Source: Amorphophallus konjac
Lineage: Eukaryota > Streptophyta > Magnoliopsida > Alismatales > Araceae
Length of the DNA: 64,000 nucleotides
Direction of reading: 5' to 3'
Assembly: GCA_022559845.1 (NCBI GenBank)
Contig: CM040126.1
Coordinates: 126,022,886 to 126,086,885, forward strand
Below the pieces are notes generated by a model. The model was not told where the DNA came from, made no database searches, and was given only the letters and a program-made list of their open reading frames with translations. Made by a program: the position numbers and the translations under genes. Position 1 is the first letter of the stretch; the number at the start of each line of letters is the position of its first letter. Shown here piece after piece: positions 19,862-30,300 of this stretch.

Positions 19862-21820
19862 TCAGTGAGGACTAAAGCCTCGGAAACAGTGTGAGAACGG
19901 GCAGGTGCCCGAGGAAGTTAACGTGGAAGGAACCGGGTCGAACCCGGGAGCGGGATCGGGAGGAATCAGAAATTGATGAATCGAGAGAGGCGGATCCGAA
20001 GGGTCCGGATGTAAAGGAGGAGAATCATGGGGAAATGAATCCGGAGGTTCCGGAGGAAGAAGATCATGAGGGACCCGATGCCCTGGGAGGTGTGTAAAAA
20101 GATAATTCAAAGGGGTGAAAAGAATGAAGGACGTGATGACTTGGAAGAACAAAAGGATAAATCGAAAGAAGGAGAGGCCCGGAGGTTCCAGGTGGATATG
20201 GGAAGGAAGGGCGCGATGCCCTGAGAGAGATGGAGAATAAGATAAGAAATCCGGAGGTTCCGGATGGGGGTGAGAGATGGATAAAAACATGGAATTAAAT
20301 AGGGAGGGGTCCGGAGGTTCCGGACAGGGATGAATGTAGGGGTCCGGAAGCTCCGGACAACGAGGAATGTGAGGGTTCGGGGACCCTAGAGCAGAGGAGC
20401 TTGATGGCTTAGATTTAGGTGACAAAAGGCGTCTCCTTAACCAATGGACTGCCCATAAAAAGAAGCTGAATAGCAGCATGAGCAGCGATGAACTGGGATA
20501 GGAAGTGGATGAACTGATGTGGGCTCCTTCAACAAGGGATTTATTATCCTTAAGCTTCACTTTATGCTTTTCCCTCTTCTTGGTAAATACTCTCTCATAG
20601 TGCGGCCTCTCAACCTTCAACATGGCTTCCTGACCTCTTGGCCCTGCATGCTCTCTCCAATGAAGAGACGGCCTAGTCCTTTTCTGACCAACCAGTCCAA
20701 TCAGTGCGGTCAGGGCCCATGGGTTCTCATTTGATGGACTTTTAGTAAGGCCCTTTGGACATTCATATATGAACGGTAACTCTCTTAGCAAAATATCATA
20801 ACAAAAATTTGAGAGTTCCGCTCGTGAAGTAGGGATCTTGACATGAACTGGCTCCTTTAGAAATAGCTCCCTTGATAGATGAATGGTGTCTATCATTGGA
20901 AGTTCGATGCTCGGTATAAGGAGCTTCATGTTTGGGGTACTGCTCAAGGCCGTTGGAATATCACATGTGAATATGCCGGGTAACATAGGCGTTCGCCTCT
21001 TGCATGGAAGTTGGTAGTGAGTAGACATGATGTCAAAAGTTTCCAACAAGAACTGCCCTGACCCACCCCTGAGCATAGAATTCATCATCTCCTCGGCAGT
21101 AGAATGTGTCATCACTATGCATGAGGAGAACCCCTTCTTTTGATTGGCCATTTGGACTATGACCGAACAAGGGGTAATAAGAGCCTTGAAAGCATGTTGG
21201 CCAAGGAGTAACGTGATCGTGGTTATTTTGGCCCCTGATTTGGTCAGTACCAATTCCTGAGGGTCCTTCTTGATGGGCATTGGTGCAGATGGAAATTCGG
21301 CCTTCTCAAAGGTGACCGGCACAAGAACCCGAATCGGCATTCGGCAAATTAAATCTTGGATCTTGAATGGCATTGCCGTGGCCAAATTCTTCTTGTCCGA
21401 TTCTTGAACATCATCTTTGGCACATGTATTTTTAGAAAGATACCCACTCCGAGAGGTGGTGGAAGGAGGTGAGATTGAGACAACATGCTCAACGGGTGAT
21501 GGAGATTCAATGATGGGGGCTATAGGAAGGGTAAGTGGAGGTTGAGACACGACGGGCTTCTCCTTGTTCTCGAGAGGAGACGAGGTTGGCTCGTGTGCAA
21601 CAATCAATGGGCCCGGCTCAGGGTTAATCTCGGGTTTAGGTAAGGGGAGTGGAGGAATAGGAATGGTTGGATTCGGGGTTACAAGGCTAGTGGAGGTTTT
21701 AGGTGGAGATGATGGAGGATTACTTGGTTGGGAACAAGAGTTAGTGGAATGCTTAGTGGAAGCCAATGGTGTGGGGGTTATTTGTACAATTGAGGGGTGA
21801 CAGTAGAAGGCTTGGTACAT
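19862..21820 (-). CDS. Large unrecognised ORF with Pro-rich ends and one membrane-like segment
   Basis: 652 residues in element sense between the gag-position ORF and integrase. The N-terminal ~150 residues are Pro/Ser-rich. Residues ~155-380 look globular (LICRMPIRVLVPVTF, then KSGAKITTITLLLGQHAF). A hydrophobic stretch near 447-466 (LLMLLFSFFLWAVHWL, followed by RRR) looks like a transmembrane segment. The C-terminal ~180 residues are degenerate repeats of the type PEPPDP, matching imperfect DNA repeats TCCGGAGGTTCCGG at 19930-20400. It overlaps the preceding ORF by 43 bp in a different frame, so a frameshift could join them. I do not recognise the family. The position would suit protease-RT in a normal element, but no such motif is visible. 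An envelope-like or captured protein is conceivable. Confidence 0.5.
   Translation of the reverse strand: MYQAFYCHPSIVQITPTPLASTKHSTNSCSQPSNPPSSPPKTSTSLVTPNPTIPIPPLPLPKPEINPEPGPLIVAHEPTSSPLENKEKPVVSQPPLTLPIAPIIESPSPVEHVVSISPPSTTSRSGYLSKNTCAKDDVQESDKKNLATAMPFKIQDLICRMPIRVLVPVTFEKAEFPSAPMPIKKDPQELVLTKSGAKITTITLLLGQHAFKALITPCSVIVQMANQKKGFSSCIVMTHSTAEEMMNSMLRGGSGQFLLETFDIMSTHYQLPCKRRTPMLPGIFTCDIPTALSSTPNMKLLIPSIELPMIDTIHLSRELFLKEPVHVKIPTSRAELSNFCYDILLRELPFIYECPKGLTKSPSNENPWALTALIGLVGQKRTRPSLHWREHAGPRGQEAMLKVERPHYERVFTKKREKHKVKLKDNKSLVEGAHISSSTSYPSSSLLMLLFSFFLWAVHWLRRRLLSPKSKPSSSSALGSPNPHIPRCPELPDPYIHPCPEPPDPSLFNSMFLSISHPHPEPPDFLSYSPSLSGHRALPSHIHLEPPGLSFFRFILLFFQVITSFILFTPLNYLFTHLPGHRVPHDLLPPEPPDSFPHDSPPLHPDPSDPPLSIHQFLIPPDPAPGFDPVPSTLTSSGTCPFSHCFRGFSPH
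19930..20400. repeat. Imperfect repeats with TCCGGAGGTTCCGG cores
   Basis: Around eight copies of a short inverted motif TCCGGA...TTCCGG are spaced irregularly within the 3' part of the large ORF and produce its PEPPD peptide repeats. Confidence 0.65.
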
Positions 21821-22674
21821 AGGAAACGTCGAATTTTGGTGGTACGTGGGGGGTTAAGGGTAGAAGGTGATTCATGGTGCATTGATGCGGGTTGTTGGGG
21901 TGTAAACCCGTCATCGTGACACCATGATGACTCATAAGCAGGGGTAGAACTAGTGGCTTCATCCTGAGCAGGGGGTTCTTGTGGGAGCAGTGGAAGAGGG
22001 AAACGAAGAAAACTCGGAGTAGGTGTATATTCAAAATCTTCATAAATTTCATCATGTGCCATTTCCAATTCTTTATGATCATCAAGTTCAAATGGACGCC
22101 GTGGTGGAGGCACGTTGATGAGTGGAGATGGTGTATATTGACATGAAGGGTTTTGTGGATATGAATGCGGAGGCGGAGGGCCATATGAATGAGCGTAATG
22201 AATGAATGGTGGGTGGACGGCATCCACTTGATCGTTAAAACTTGGGAGAACTTCTTGCTCACTCATATCCCAGATGCCATACTCATCTCTTCTCTCCTTC
22301 CAATCCTTCTCCATTTTGGTAATATTATTCATGAAAGCGTGAAGGGGGTTGGCTTGAGGAGGGGAAGGAGGAAGAAATTTCCTCTCAATAACAGCCTGTA
22401 AGGCTCCAAGTTGAGAGCTGAGAGAGTCGACATGAGAAGCCATGAAATCCCAGGCATAGGGAACACTAGTGGAGGGGGAAGCTCCACTAACAGTGGCCTG
22501 TATTCCATATGAGGACTTATAGGATGGGCCAATGTCCATGGGATGAACCTGTGGGTCAGGCTGATAGCCCCAGTCTGAGTTATAGACCCCGTAAGAGTCG
22601 TGACCTGGGTCACGCATTTGAGACCCATAACGGAAGGCATCGGCCTCGAAACAATTGTAATTATATTCAGCCAT
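21778..22674 (-). CDS. Gag-position ORF, family not recognised
   Basis: 298 residues starting MAEYNYN, the first ORF after the 5' LTR and leader. Tyr/Gly-rich N-terminus, a possible amphipathic segment (SHVDSLSSQLGALQAVIERK) around residues 80-100, then Pro-rich sequence with acidic patches. No zinc knuckle or major capsid motif is visible. Its location suggests a gag-like or leader-encoded protein. The end overlaps the next ORF in another frame, which may reflect a frameshift mutation or recoding. Confidence 0.5.
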   Translation of the reverse strand: MAEYNYNCFEADAFRYGSQMRDPGHDSYGVYNSDWGYQPDPQVHPMDIGPSYKSSYGIQATVSGASPSTSVPYAWDFMASHVDSLSSQLGALQAVIERKFLPPSPPQANPLHAFMNNITKMEKDWKERRDEYGIWDMSEQEVLPSFNDQVDAVHPPFIHYAHSYGPPPPHSYPQNPSCQYTPSPLINVPPPRRPFELDDHKELEMAHDEIYEDFEYTPTPSFLRFPLPLLPQEPPAQDEATSSTPAYESSWCHDDGFTPQQPASMHHESPSTLNPPRTTKIRRFLCTKPSTVTPQLYK

Positions 22675-23275
22675 CCATCATGTTTCTCGAGAGCATAATA
22701 GCATACACCAACAAACGATCAGCAGAGATTAACACACAAGTGAATGCCTTACGTCTTTTTTTGTGTTTTGATTTTGATGATTTTTTTGTATTTTTAGCGA
22801 GATCCGAAGTTCACACAAAATGGGGACCCTAGTTTGTTTTTGTTTTACCGCCGTGTCAGCTAGGGTCTCTCGTCTCACCACGAATGAAATGACTAACTCC
22901 GGGGAACTTCAATGGTACAACCAGCCCAGTGAACGAAGAGGAGATTCTTCGATGTCGGGGACTTACGGAGGTCCCAGTGTAGGAGATTCTAGTCCGTTGA
23001 GAGGAATTCCCAAACGGAGAGTCCTTCCTTCACCGGGAAAGGGTGATCCTCAAAAAATGAAAAAAAGGATAGAAAAGAGGAATGGATGTATGCAATGGAA
23101 TGCTGACAGATATATGGAGTGGGAAAACAACAGAAATAACAGACATATAATAAACAAAGAACCAATCAAAACTGACGGTGCTGCCGTGAGCACAACGGGG
23201 GCGCGCGCGGGCGCGAAGGTGGAGAGGCACGGGTGGTGCCGAACTTGCAAGGGTAGCCGAAAGGAAGCAGTAGAT
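22675..23275 (-). other. Untranslated leader of the 22 kb element
   Basis: About 600 bp between the primer-binding site and the first ORF in element sense. No gene is recognised on either strand; the plus-strand frame across 22820-23287 has no family features. Confidence 0.55.
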
Positions 23276-23294
23276 GTCCCACCGTGATCGCCAA
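23276..23294 (-). other. tRNA primer-binding site of the 22 kb element
   Basis: In element sense, TTGGCGATCACGGTGGGAC begins two bases inside the 5' LTR. It resembles the TTGGCGCC...GTGGGA-type sites common in Tat-lineage elements. I cannot name the primer tRNA from sequence alone. Confidence 0.7.
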
Positions 23295-23484
23295 TCTGTG
23301 AGCGACGTCACGCGGTTCGGGGAAGAGCGGAGAGGGCGCGGAGCGCGCGCGGGCTCCTCTTTTCTTTCTTTTGGTGTTTGTTTGCTGCAACACAGAAATA
23401 AGAGAAGAGAGAGAAGGGGCCACCACGGGAGATTGCTCCGGCGGGGCGAGCGGGACAAGTGTGATATAGCAAAATATGGGGTTT

Positions 23485-23949
23485 AAACGGCCATAGCGGG
23501 AAGTGACTCGCCGCGGCCTCGGGGGGACGGGAATGGTGCAAAAATTAAATAACAAGAATTGAAACGGCCATTGGGGAAGTGACTCGCCGCGGCCTCGAGA
23601 ATATGAGCAGATAATAAGATGACAGAATATAGAGAGAATACAAAGAGCGGGAATTTAAACGGCCATTGGGGAAGTGACTCGCCGCGGCCTCGAGAAAAGC
23701 AGAATATAAGAATATAAAGATATAAGAACGTGAATTTAAACGGCCATTGGGGAAGTGACTCGCCGCGGCCTCGAGATATGAGCAGAATATAACAGAGTAT
23801 AAGAGAATATAAGAACGGAAATTTAAACGGCCATTGGGGAAGTGACTCGCCGCGGCCTCGAGAATATGAGCAGAATATAACAGAGTATAAGAGAATATAA
23901 GAACGGAAATTTAAACGGCCATTGGGGAAGTGACTCGCCGCGGCCTCGA
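23485..23949. repeat. Six tandem repeats in the 5' LTR
   Basis: Units start at about 23485, 23562, 23657, 23738, 23825 and 23913 with AAACGGCCAT. Unit number equals that of the other LTR, but the fourth unit is shorter here. Confidence 0.9.
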
Positions 23950-24579
23950 AAATAAGATGTGATCGCCAGGGGCCGAAAGACCCCAAAATAAGAAAGTGAT
24001 CGCGCCTACCTCAAGAGCGGGAGATGGCGGGTTGCTTCTTCCTCTCCCTCCGGCCGGCCGACGGAGAGGGCTTTCCTCGGCTACCCTTGCAAAACAACGA
24101 CAAACAAATGACAAGTGGATTAGAAAGATGGAGGTGTAGTATTCAAATCCTTGCGATAAAAATAACGAAATGATGGCAAGACACACACCTGGTTGGTGTT
24201 ATCTTTTAAACCCCTCTCGGACTCGAGTAGGAGGAAAATGAGATGATGGATGCAAGAAGTATAAAAGAAGAGGCGCCCTTATGAAGGGGGATAGAGGATG
24301 CGAGATGATGAATGCAAAAGAACTACGAAGAAAAAGGGGAAGAAAAGGCTTATTGGATGAGCCGAGGGTGAAATCCGGCGGAGCTCCGGCAGCGTGGGGA
24401 CGACGTGGAAGCGCGGTGGATGAAGACGACCTTCCTCTCGCGAGCGTGAGCACCCGAGAAGCCGGCAGAACCTCCACCTACAAAAGAACCCACGGGTTAG
24501 AAAATGACTCCGTAGCCTCTGGGCTCCGGCAGCCTATCGGATCACTTCTGAGCTCTCCCAGAACTGAGGGGGTGGGCCT

Positions 24580-24589
24580 CTATTTATAG
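24580..24589 (-). promoter_or_regulatory. TATA box of the 5' LTR (element promoter)
   Basis: CTATAAATAG on the minus strand, followed by GAGGCCCACC, 13 bp downstream of the nearest U3 palindrome. This should drive the genomic RNA of the element. Confidence 0.78.
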
Positions 24590-24602
24590 AGCTCCGGAGG
24601 GT

Positions 24603-25232
24603 GGAGGCGTCCAGGACCCTGGACACCTCCATCAGGGCCGAAATAATATTTTATTCTATTTTTATTGATTTTTTTGGAATACTTTTGTGGAGGCGTCCAG
24701 GGTCCCGGACGCCTCAATCAGGTCCACCGAAAGCCGACGACGGCCGCACGCGGTTTGGCACAACGCGTGGTTTTGTGAGCGGCGCCTCGTGATTCAGAAA
24801 TGGGCGCGTCCAGCTGACCGGACGTCTCTATAATTTGGATTTTTTCACACACGACAAACCGTCGTTCGGTGGCCGGCGCCCGTGAGGGAGTTGATGGAGG
24901 CGTCCAGGGGCCTGGACGCCTCCAAAATTATATTATTTTTTATTTTTCTTTTGTCTTTTATACCAGGGCTGGCATTTTAATTTTTTTATTTGTTTTTATG
25001 GAGGCGTCCAGGGGCCTGGACGCCTCCATTATATGTATATTTTTATTTATTTTTTGTCTTTTTTTATGCCAAGTGGCATTTTATAAATATTTATTATTAT
25101 TAGTTTTTATGGAGGCGTCCAGGGTCCTGGACGCCTCCATTAATATATATATATTTTTATTTATTTTTGGGCCCTGATAAAATAATAAAATAAATTAAAA
25201 AGATGGGGGCGTCCAGGGGCCTGGACGCCCCC
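24603..25232. repeat. U3 palindrome array of the 5' LTR (seven hairpins)
   Basis: Copies at 24603-24630, 24689-24716, 24802-24828, 24896-24923, 25000-25027, 25111-25138 and 25205-25232, one for each copy in the other LTR. Centres differ slightly between LTRs (for example GAGC against GGGC in the fifth pair). Confidence 0.95.
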
Positions 25233-25490
25233 ATTAAGACCCACCCGGGTCCTCGACAACGTGTTGGCGGCTGCCCGGCAGATACCCTTCTTGGTTCCAG
25301 AACCTCTGATGCGTCTGACTGGTGTTGATGCCGTCCGAATGCCGTGACGAGACGATTCGGGATGCCGAAAAGGGCGGAAGAAGACTAAGAAAAGGAAGCA
25401 CTCAAGTGATTCAAAACGCGTAAGCCGTCGCGGGGCGTTGTATAGTAATATGAGACTTTCTCAGGAGACGTCAGGAATGGCGTGTCTACA

Positions 25491-27318
25491 GTCATCATCT
25501 CCCAAGTTGACTTCTATCAGTTCATCGACTGTTGCTTAGCCTCCGTCTTCTATCTCCGGTGGTGTAGGTTGCAGGTCGACAAAGTCTAGTATATCATCTT
25601 CGAGGTCGAGGACCTCGGTCTCTTCATTTTGCCTTATCTGAGGTTCGTCAGGAATCTCTGGTTCGGCTGGTAGTGGCTGCATGCATTATTCTGCCAGTAA
25701 ATCTACCACAATAGCCATTCGAGGGGTGAGTCGATTGCCTCATCCCTTGCTGAGGGGTTGCAGTCGCTAAGGACTGGTGATTGTTTGTCATTAAGTCAGA
25801 GTAGCACCGGAGCTCCATGGTACAGGGTGAGAAGGTCTCACTCCCTTGGATCACCATATCTTCGGTGGAGGTAGCTTTTTCTTTTTTGGAAGTATCTATC
25901 TCTTGATCAGGCTTGGGAGAAGCTTCCCTGAATGGCCCAAGAAGTGCTGACATCATCATTAGAGGAAGGTTACTGGAGGGAGGCAGCCCTGCTTCTTCAA
26001 CATCTTCAGCTTCACTGCTCCTAGCTGTGTCGAATTTGGCTTGAAGAGCTGCTTCTTCAGGGTAGACCTGTTCCCAGCACCGGCATGGGAATATGGCCTC
26101 TTATTCCAGACTTCTTGGTTGAGCTGGCTCAGTGTATTCAGCTTCTGCTGGGTGTTCATCAAAAGTTGCCCCCCGTGAGTTATCCTCAGTTGGGTAGAAA
26201 GTGGAAATGGTATCCACTTCATAGCGTCCGTTGTAATAATATTCCTCGACGGTGAAGTCCAACCCTGGGTGCTGAGGGACACATCTCATTTCTTTATCTA
26301 GGTTCGAGGGATACCATAGCTTTTGGAATACTTCTTTCTTCTTGCGAGGCTGGCCAGAGGGGATGTGCTGCTTCTGGAACATCTTGGCTATTCGACTCGT
26401 TATAAATGTCAACCCCTGTATAGGCACTGACGGGTCATCTATATCTTCAGGCAGATGGCAATCAGTATCCTCCTGTGTAGGGTGCTCCTCAGCTGTGTAG
26501 AACAAGCTACTGGGGCCATCTATCTGCGCCACCTCCCAACCTTTGAAAAGCTCGACAGTAACATTATCGAGATCGAGAATTGGCTTGGTAAGGCCCTCCG
26601 GGATCCCGATGTGGTCGTGCTGCTGGTCGACCTTGACTTCCTTAGCTTCGGGGTAGATCGCGGGAGGTGCTACCTGGCCCACATCCCCGGTGAGAGTGAT
26701 GTGTGAGACCGTCTTGGGATTAACATATCCACGCGGCAGCGGAGGTAACCATTCGGCTCCGAAGGTGCTTTTTGTTGTGCTGGCAGAGGTCTTGGCTTCA
26801 GGGGCTTTCTGCGACCGTTCTGCATATAGAGGGGCATCCGCCAAGTGGCACTCGAAGAATTTGAACGGGTGGAGATCAGCAAATACACTCTCCTCCTTTC
26901 CTTCTAGGTTATATTTGATGCACTGGTGGAGCGTGGAGGGCACCACCATATTCTCGTGTAGCCAACGACGGTCGAGCAGTGCCTTGTACGAGGTGCGAGA
27001 ATCGATAACATGAAACTGCACCTTCGTAACAAAGTCCGATAGAGTGAGTGTGAATTATACTACTCCTAGCGACACTTCACACTTTTGGTTGAAGCCGGCA
27101 ATATACATATCCCCGACTTTTTGGAGACGCACGTTGAAGTAATGCCTCTCATATATCCTGTAGGGCAGGATGTTGACAGCCACCCCGGGATCCATCGGGA
27201 TTATGTTCAACTCCTGGCCATTTAGATGCCCCCTCATATACAAAGGTCTGTTGTGGCTGATAGTGGGGAGCAACATGCCCTCCTGAGTGAAGGTCATGCT
27301 AGCCTCCGATAGTGCCTC
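25491..27318 (-). pseudogene. Ty3/gypsy protease-region remnant (3' part of a broken gag-pro)
   Basis: In minus sense, 27318-27055 encodes a retropepsin-like segment: GHLNGQELNIIPMDPGVAVNILPY, with DPG where aspartic proteases usually have DSG or DTG. After an in-frame TAA at 27055-27057, the same frame resumes and runs to 26101 with FHVIDSRTSYKALLDRRWLH and VPSTLHQCIKY, a block typical of the protease to reverse-transcriptase linker in Tat-like elements. 25491-26100 is open only in pieces. It is cut at 25490 by the LTR of the 22 kb element, so reverse transcriptase is not present. The upstream half lies beyond the nested insertion at 27319-36709. Confidence 0.75.
27314..27318. other. Target-site duplication, left copy
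   Basis: GCCTC left of the nested element against GTCTC at 36710-36714: four of five bases agree, consistent with an ageing 5 bp duplication. Confidence 0.7.
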
Positions 27319-30300
27319 TGTAACACCCTGGGTTTTTTTAAGACTAAAATAGAAATAAAGAAATATATTCAAAATAAAAAGGATGAGTATGAATTCGTGT
27401 TGTAAACTAAGTCGAGTAACTTATCACAAATATTTAAAATTTAGATAAATTTTTATGCAAATAGATAAAAGGGAACGATTGAAGAAATATTATAAAATTA
27501 ATCTTCTTATATTTGAATAGTTAATTATTAAAATGGTTGGTGACAAAAGATGAGTTATTATTTAATTAATGTATAGTTCTTTAAAGATATTAAGAAAAAA
27601 GAAAGGAACTCGTAAAATAATAATAATAGAGTATGTTGGTTACGTGTCTTGACCTTTGGAATGATAAAAATAACAATACTCTAAATTAATTGATCAATAT
27701 TATAAATAAATAAATATAAGACCTTAAATGGACCTTATTTAATTACAATAGTCAAAATAATAAAAAATACTAAATATAAGCTTGAAAATAATAGTAATAG
27801 ATATTACTTTTACGCTCATAATAAGGTAAATAAAATAAAGTAGAATGGGCTTTTATTCCGTTTATCTCCTTTAGTTATTAAGTTATTAGACTAATGGTTA
27901 TTGGGCTAATTAGAATTGGCCCATTAGGACCCTAACCCCTATAAGAGTCCACTTGGATCGAATAGAGTTTGATTCATAGATTAATATTAAATAATTAAAT
28001 CAGTTGGCTATTTAGTTTATCAATAGATAAAAAAATTAAGTTTTATCCTATTGGGTGTTGATTTGAGAATTTAAAATAATAAATTAGTAAAGTTGTTACC
28101 TTATAACTATTGAACCTTAGCCCAAAATATTACAACCAATGTATATATATATACACACATAAATGGGCCTTGATAGTTTGAGCTGGAGTATTTGTGACTA
28201 TATATATATATATATATATATAAACCCAAATTAGCCACCTACGTAAGTCATGCATATATATATATGTATATGTTATAACGCAACCTAATAAACCCCAAAG
28301 CCACACAATTGGGCTTTTACCATGGACAGAACCCAAACCCAAACTAAACCCACTATAACTAACCCAAGCCATGCTCTACTCGAACCCATGCACATGACCC
28401 CATCGGACAACCCAACAATCCACCCACGTGTGTGCTTGATCGATCATGCATGGTGTGAGCATTAGGGTTTTTGCCTTAAGTTTTTGTTAGCGGCTGTAAG
28501 CAAGGAATGGCCTGATAGTTTGGGAAGGTCTTAAGACCCCTGCCAACTTTGATTTTTAAACCTTCCGTTATAGAACAGTAGAACCCTCCAAAATCGTACA
28601 GCCCTATAAAACTACGCCTCCGTCGAACACCCATTTCCTTCCTCTTCCATTGTGCTATTTCGATCGTCTTGCTGTTGCTGCTTTCGTGCGTCTTCCACCT
28701 GCGGACGACCAAGCAACAAGGGGGCCGGCCTTGCCATCTTCTTCTTCCTCTCCTCTATATAAACCTCCCTCCGTTGAACGGCATAAGGATGTTGATCGAA
28801 GTAACACCTTGGCCGTAGCAACATCTTCCTCCTACTGTACGAGGACTATTGCTGCCGCAGTAGCGTTGCTCTTCTTCCTCCTGCGGCCTGCTTGCAACAA
28901 AGAAGAAGCGCAGAAGACACCTTTCTTCTTCCTCTTCATACTCTGTTTCACAGTTGCAGAACAGAGTGTCGTTCTGTGACTTTGAAGTTGCCGAGTCCCT
29001 CTATTTCCTTAAGATCCAGTTCGTCATTCTTCATCTAAAGGTAGGTTTTCTCAAGAATTGAAGCCCAAGATAATAATAATTAAGTTGCATTACATGTTTG
29101 CATTCTATAGTCTACGGTTTGCATGTTTACTTCAATTAATTACAACATGTTTAAATATTTTTTATCCATGCAATCATGTATCTAAAATCACAAAATATAC
29201 GTGACTAAAATCCTTATGATTATTCCTAAATTTCCATGCCCTATATGGTGTATTTACTATAAACTTAAATAAATTAAAGTATATAATCACGTTACTTGGT
29301 GAATTCTAAAAGTTACTGTAACATGTTAGTTATAGATTTTTTTTTCATTTGACGACTTGTTTCTAATCGTCGGAGCGTCTTTTGGCTATGAAAATTTATG
29401 AGTGTATTGTTGGGGAGGTGACTGAGATAGTGAGAGTGGTTGCACCATTTTTCATACCCCGTATCTCAAGATCCCCCATCTCTCAACATAAAATTATTTT
29501 GAACGTCCAGTTAGGTAGAGTTTTTCGAGCCCGTCATTTCGATATATAGAACGCGTGATTCCGACATGTGTACCTCGAGAACCGGAGCTTTGAAGATTGA
29601 CACTTTATTGAAATGATGACATGTTAAATGTCGTCAAATTCTTTTGACGCCATCGTCCAAAGACGTCAAATTGTTTATTATATATATATATATATATATT
29701 TATATATAAAAATATATATATATATACACATATAACTTCTAATTATATCTTGGAAAATCCATATCTACTAAACTATGCAACATAAAATTATATAAAATAT
29801 ATTTTTGGAATCCTTGAATTTTTTCCTAATTATCATATATTATAATTTTCTAAATTATTTTATATAAATTAATGTCTCTTTAAATGTATATTTTTGACAT
29901 TATTCAATTAAATAGATATTGACGTGAATTCTTGTTAAATAAATTAAGTTAAAAATCATAAAATTAACGTCTCTCTATGTGGACGCTAATTAATAAATGA
30001 CGCCACCCACGGGCGTCAAATAATATAAGTTTATTTAATTATAGTTAATTATAGAATTGGATGGATATGAGTTCTATAATTAACGCATTCATGTTCTCAC
30101 CGTTTTCTCCCGATTTTGACCCATACCACGGGTCTTCTGGCACTCTCATCTCACGTCCGTAGATGGAGTCCATGTTTCATGATTGGTTCACGTTATACAC
30201 TTCAACTCTCGGTGACATACGAGCTCTCCGTTGGACATTCCGTTCCTTCGGACTAGCAAGTTAGTCATTGGGACCTCCGTAAGTCTCCTCGTAGCCCTGG

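Larger units (their letters stand above)
3633..25490 (-). mobile_element. ~21.9 kb non-autonomous Ty3/gypsy element (probable Tat lineage) carrying antisense PMD and DUF7745-like genes
   Basis: Two near-identical direct repeats, 3633-5837 and 23297-25490, both TG...CA, bound the element. Orientation is minus: a tRNA-like primer-binding site adjoins the right LTR, a purine tract adjoins the left LTR, and integrase reads leftwards. Order in element sense is 5' LTR, leader, two overlapping gag-position ORFs, integrase, about 1.7 kb without genes, a cassette of four genes on the opposite strand, then the 3' LTR. Protease, reverse transcriptase and RNase H are missing, so movement would need help in trans. 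Antisense extra ORFs between integrase and 3' LTR are known in Tat-lineage elements; four multi-exon genes is unusually rich. The flanks do not form a target duplication (CTTGG left, GTCAT right). Confidence 0.85.
23297..25490 (-). repeat. 5' LTR of the 22 kb element
   Basis: Near-identical to 3633-5837 and bounded by TG...CA. It carries the same order: U3 palindromes (25232 down to 24603), TATA box, and six tandem repeats. The right flank (25491) is coding sequence of another element, not the partner of the left flank. Confidence 0.92.

Noticed and set aside
23030..23986. Peptide-repeat protein across the 5' LTR tandem units
   Set aside because: Unit lengths vary and break the frame; the same appears in the other LTR. 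It is an R/U5 repeat, not a gene.
28476..28979. Small frames present in both Tekay/Del-like LTRs (also 33611-34132) as a captured gene
   Set aside because: Similarity between copies is due to LTR duplication; the frames flank the LTR TATA box and show no protein features.
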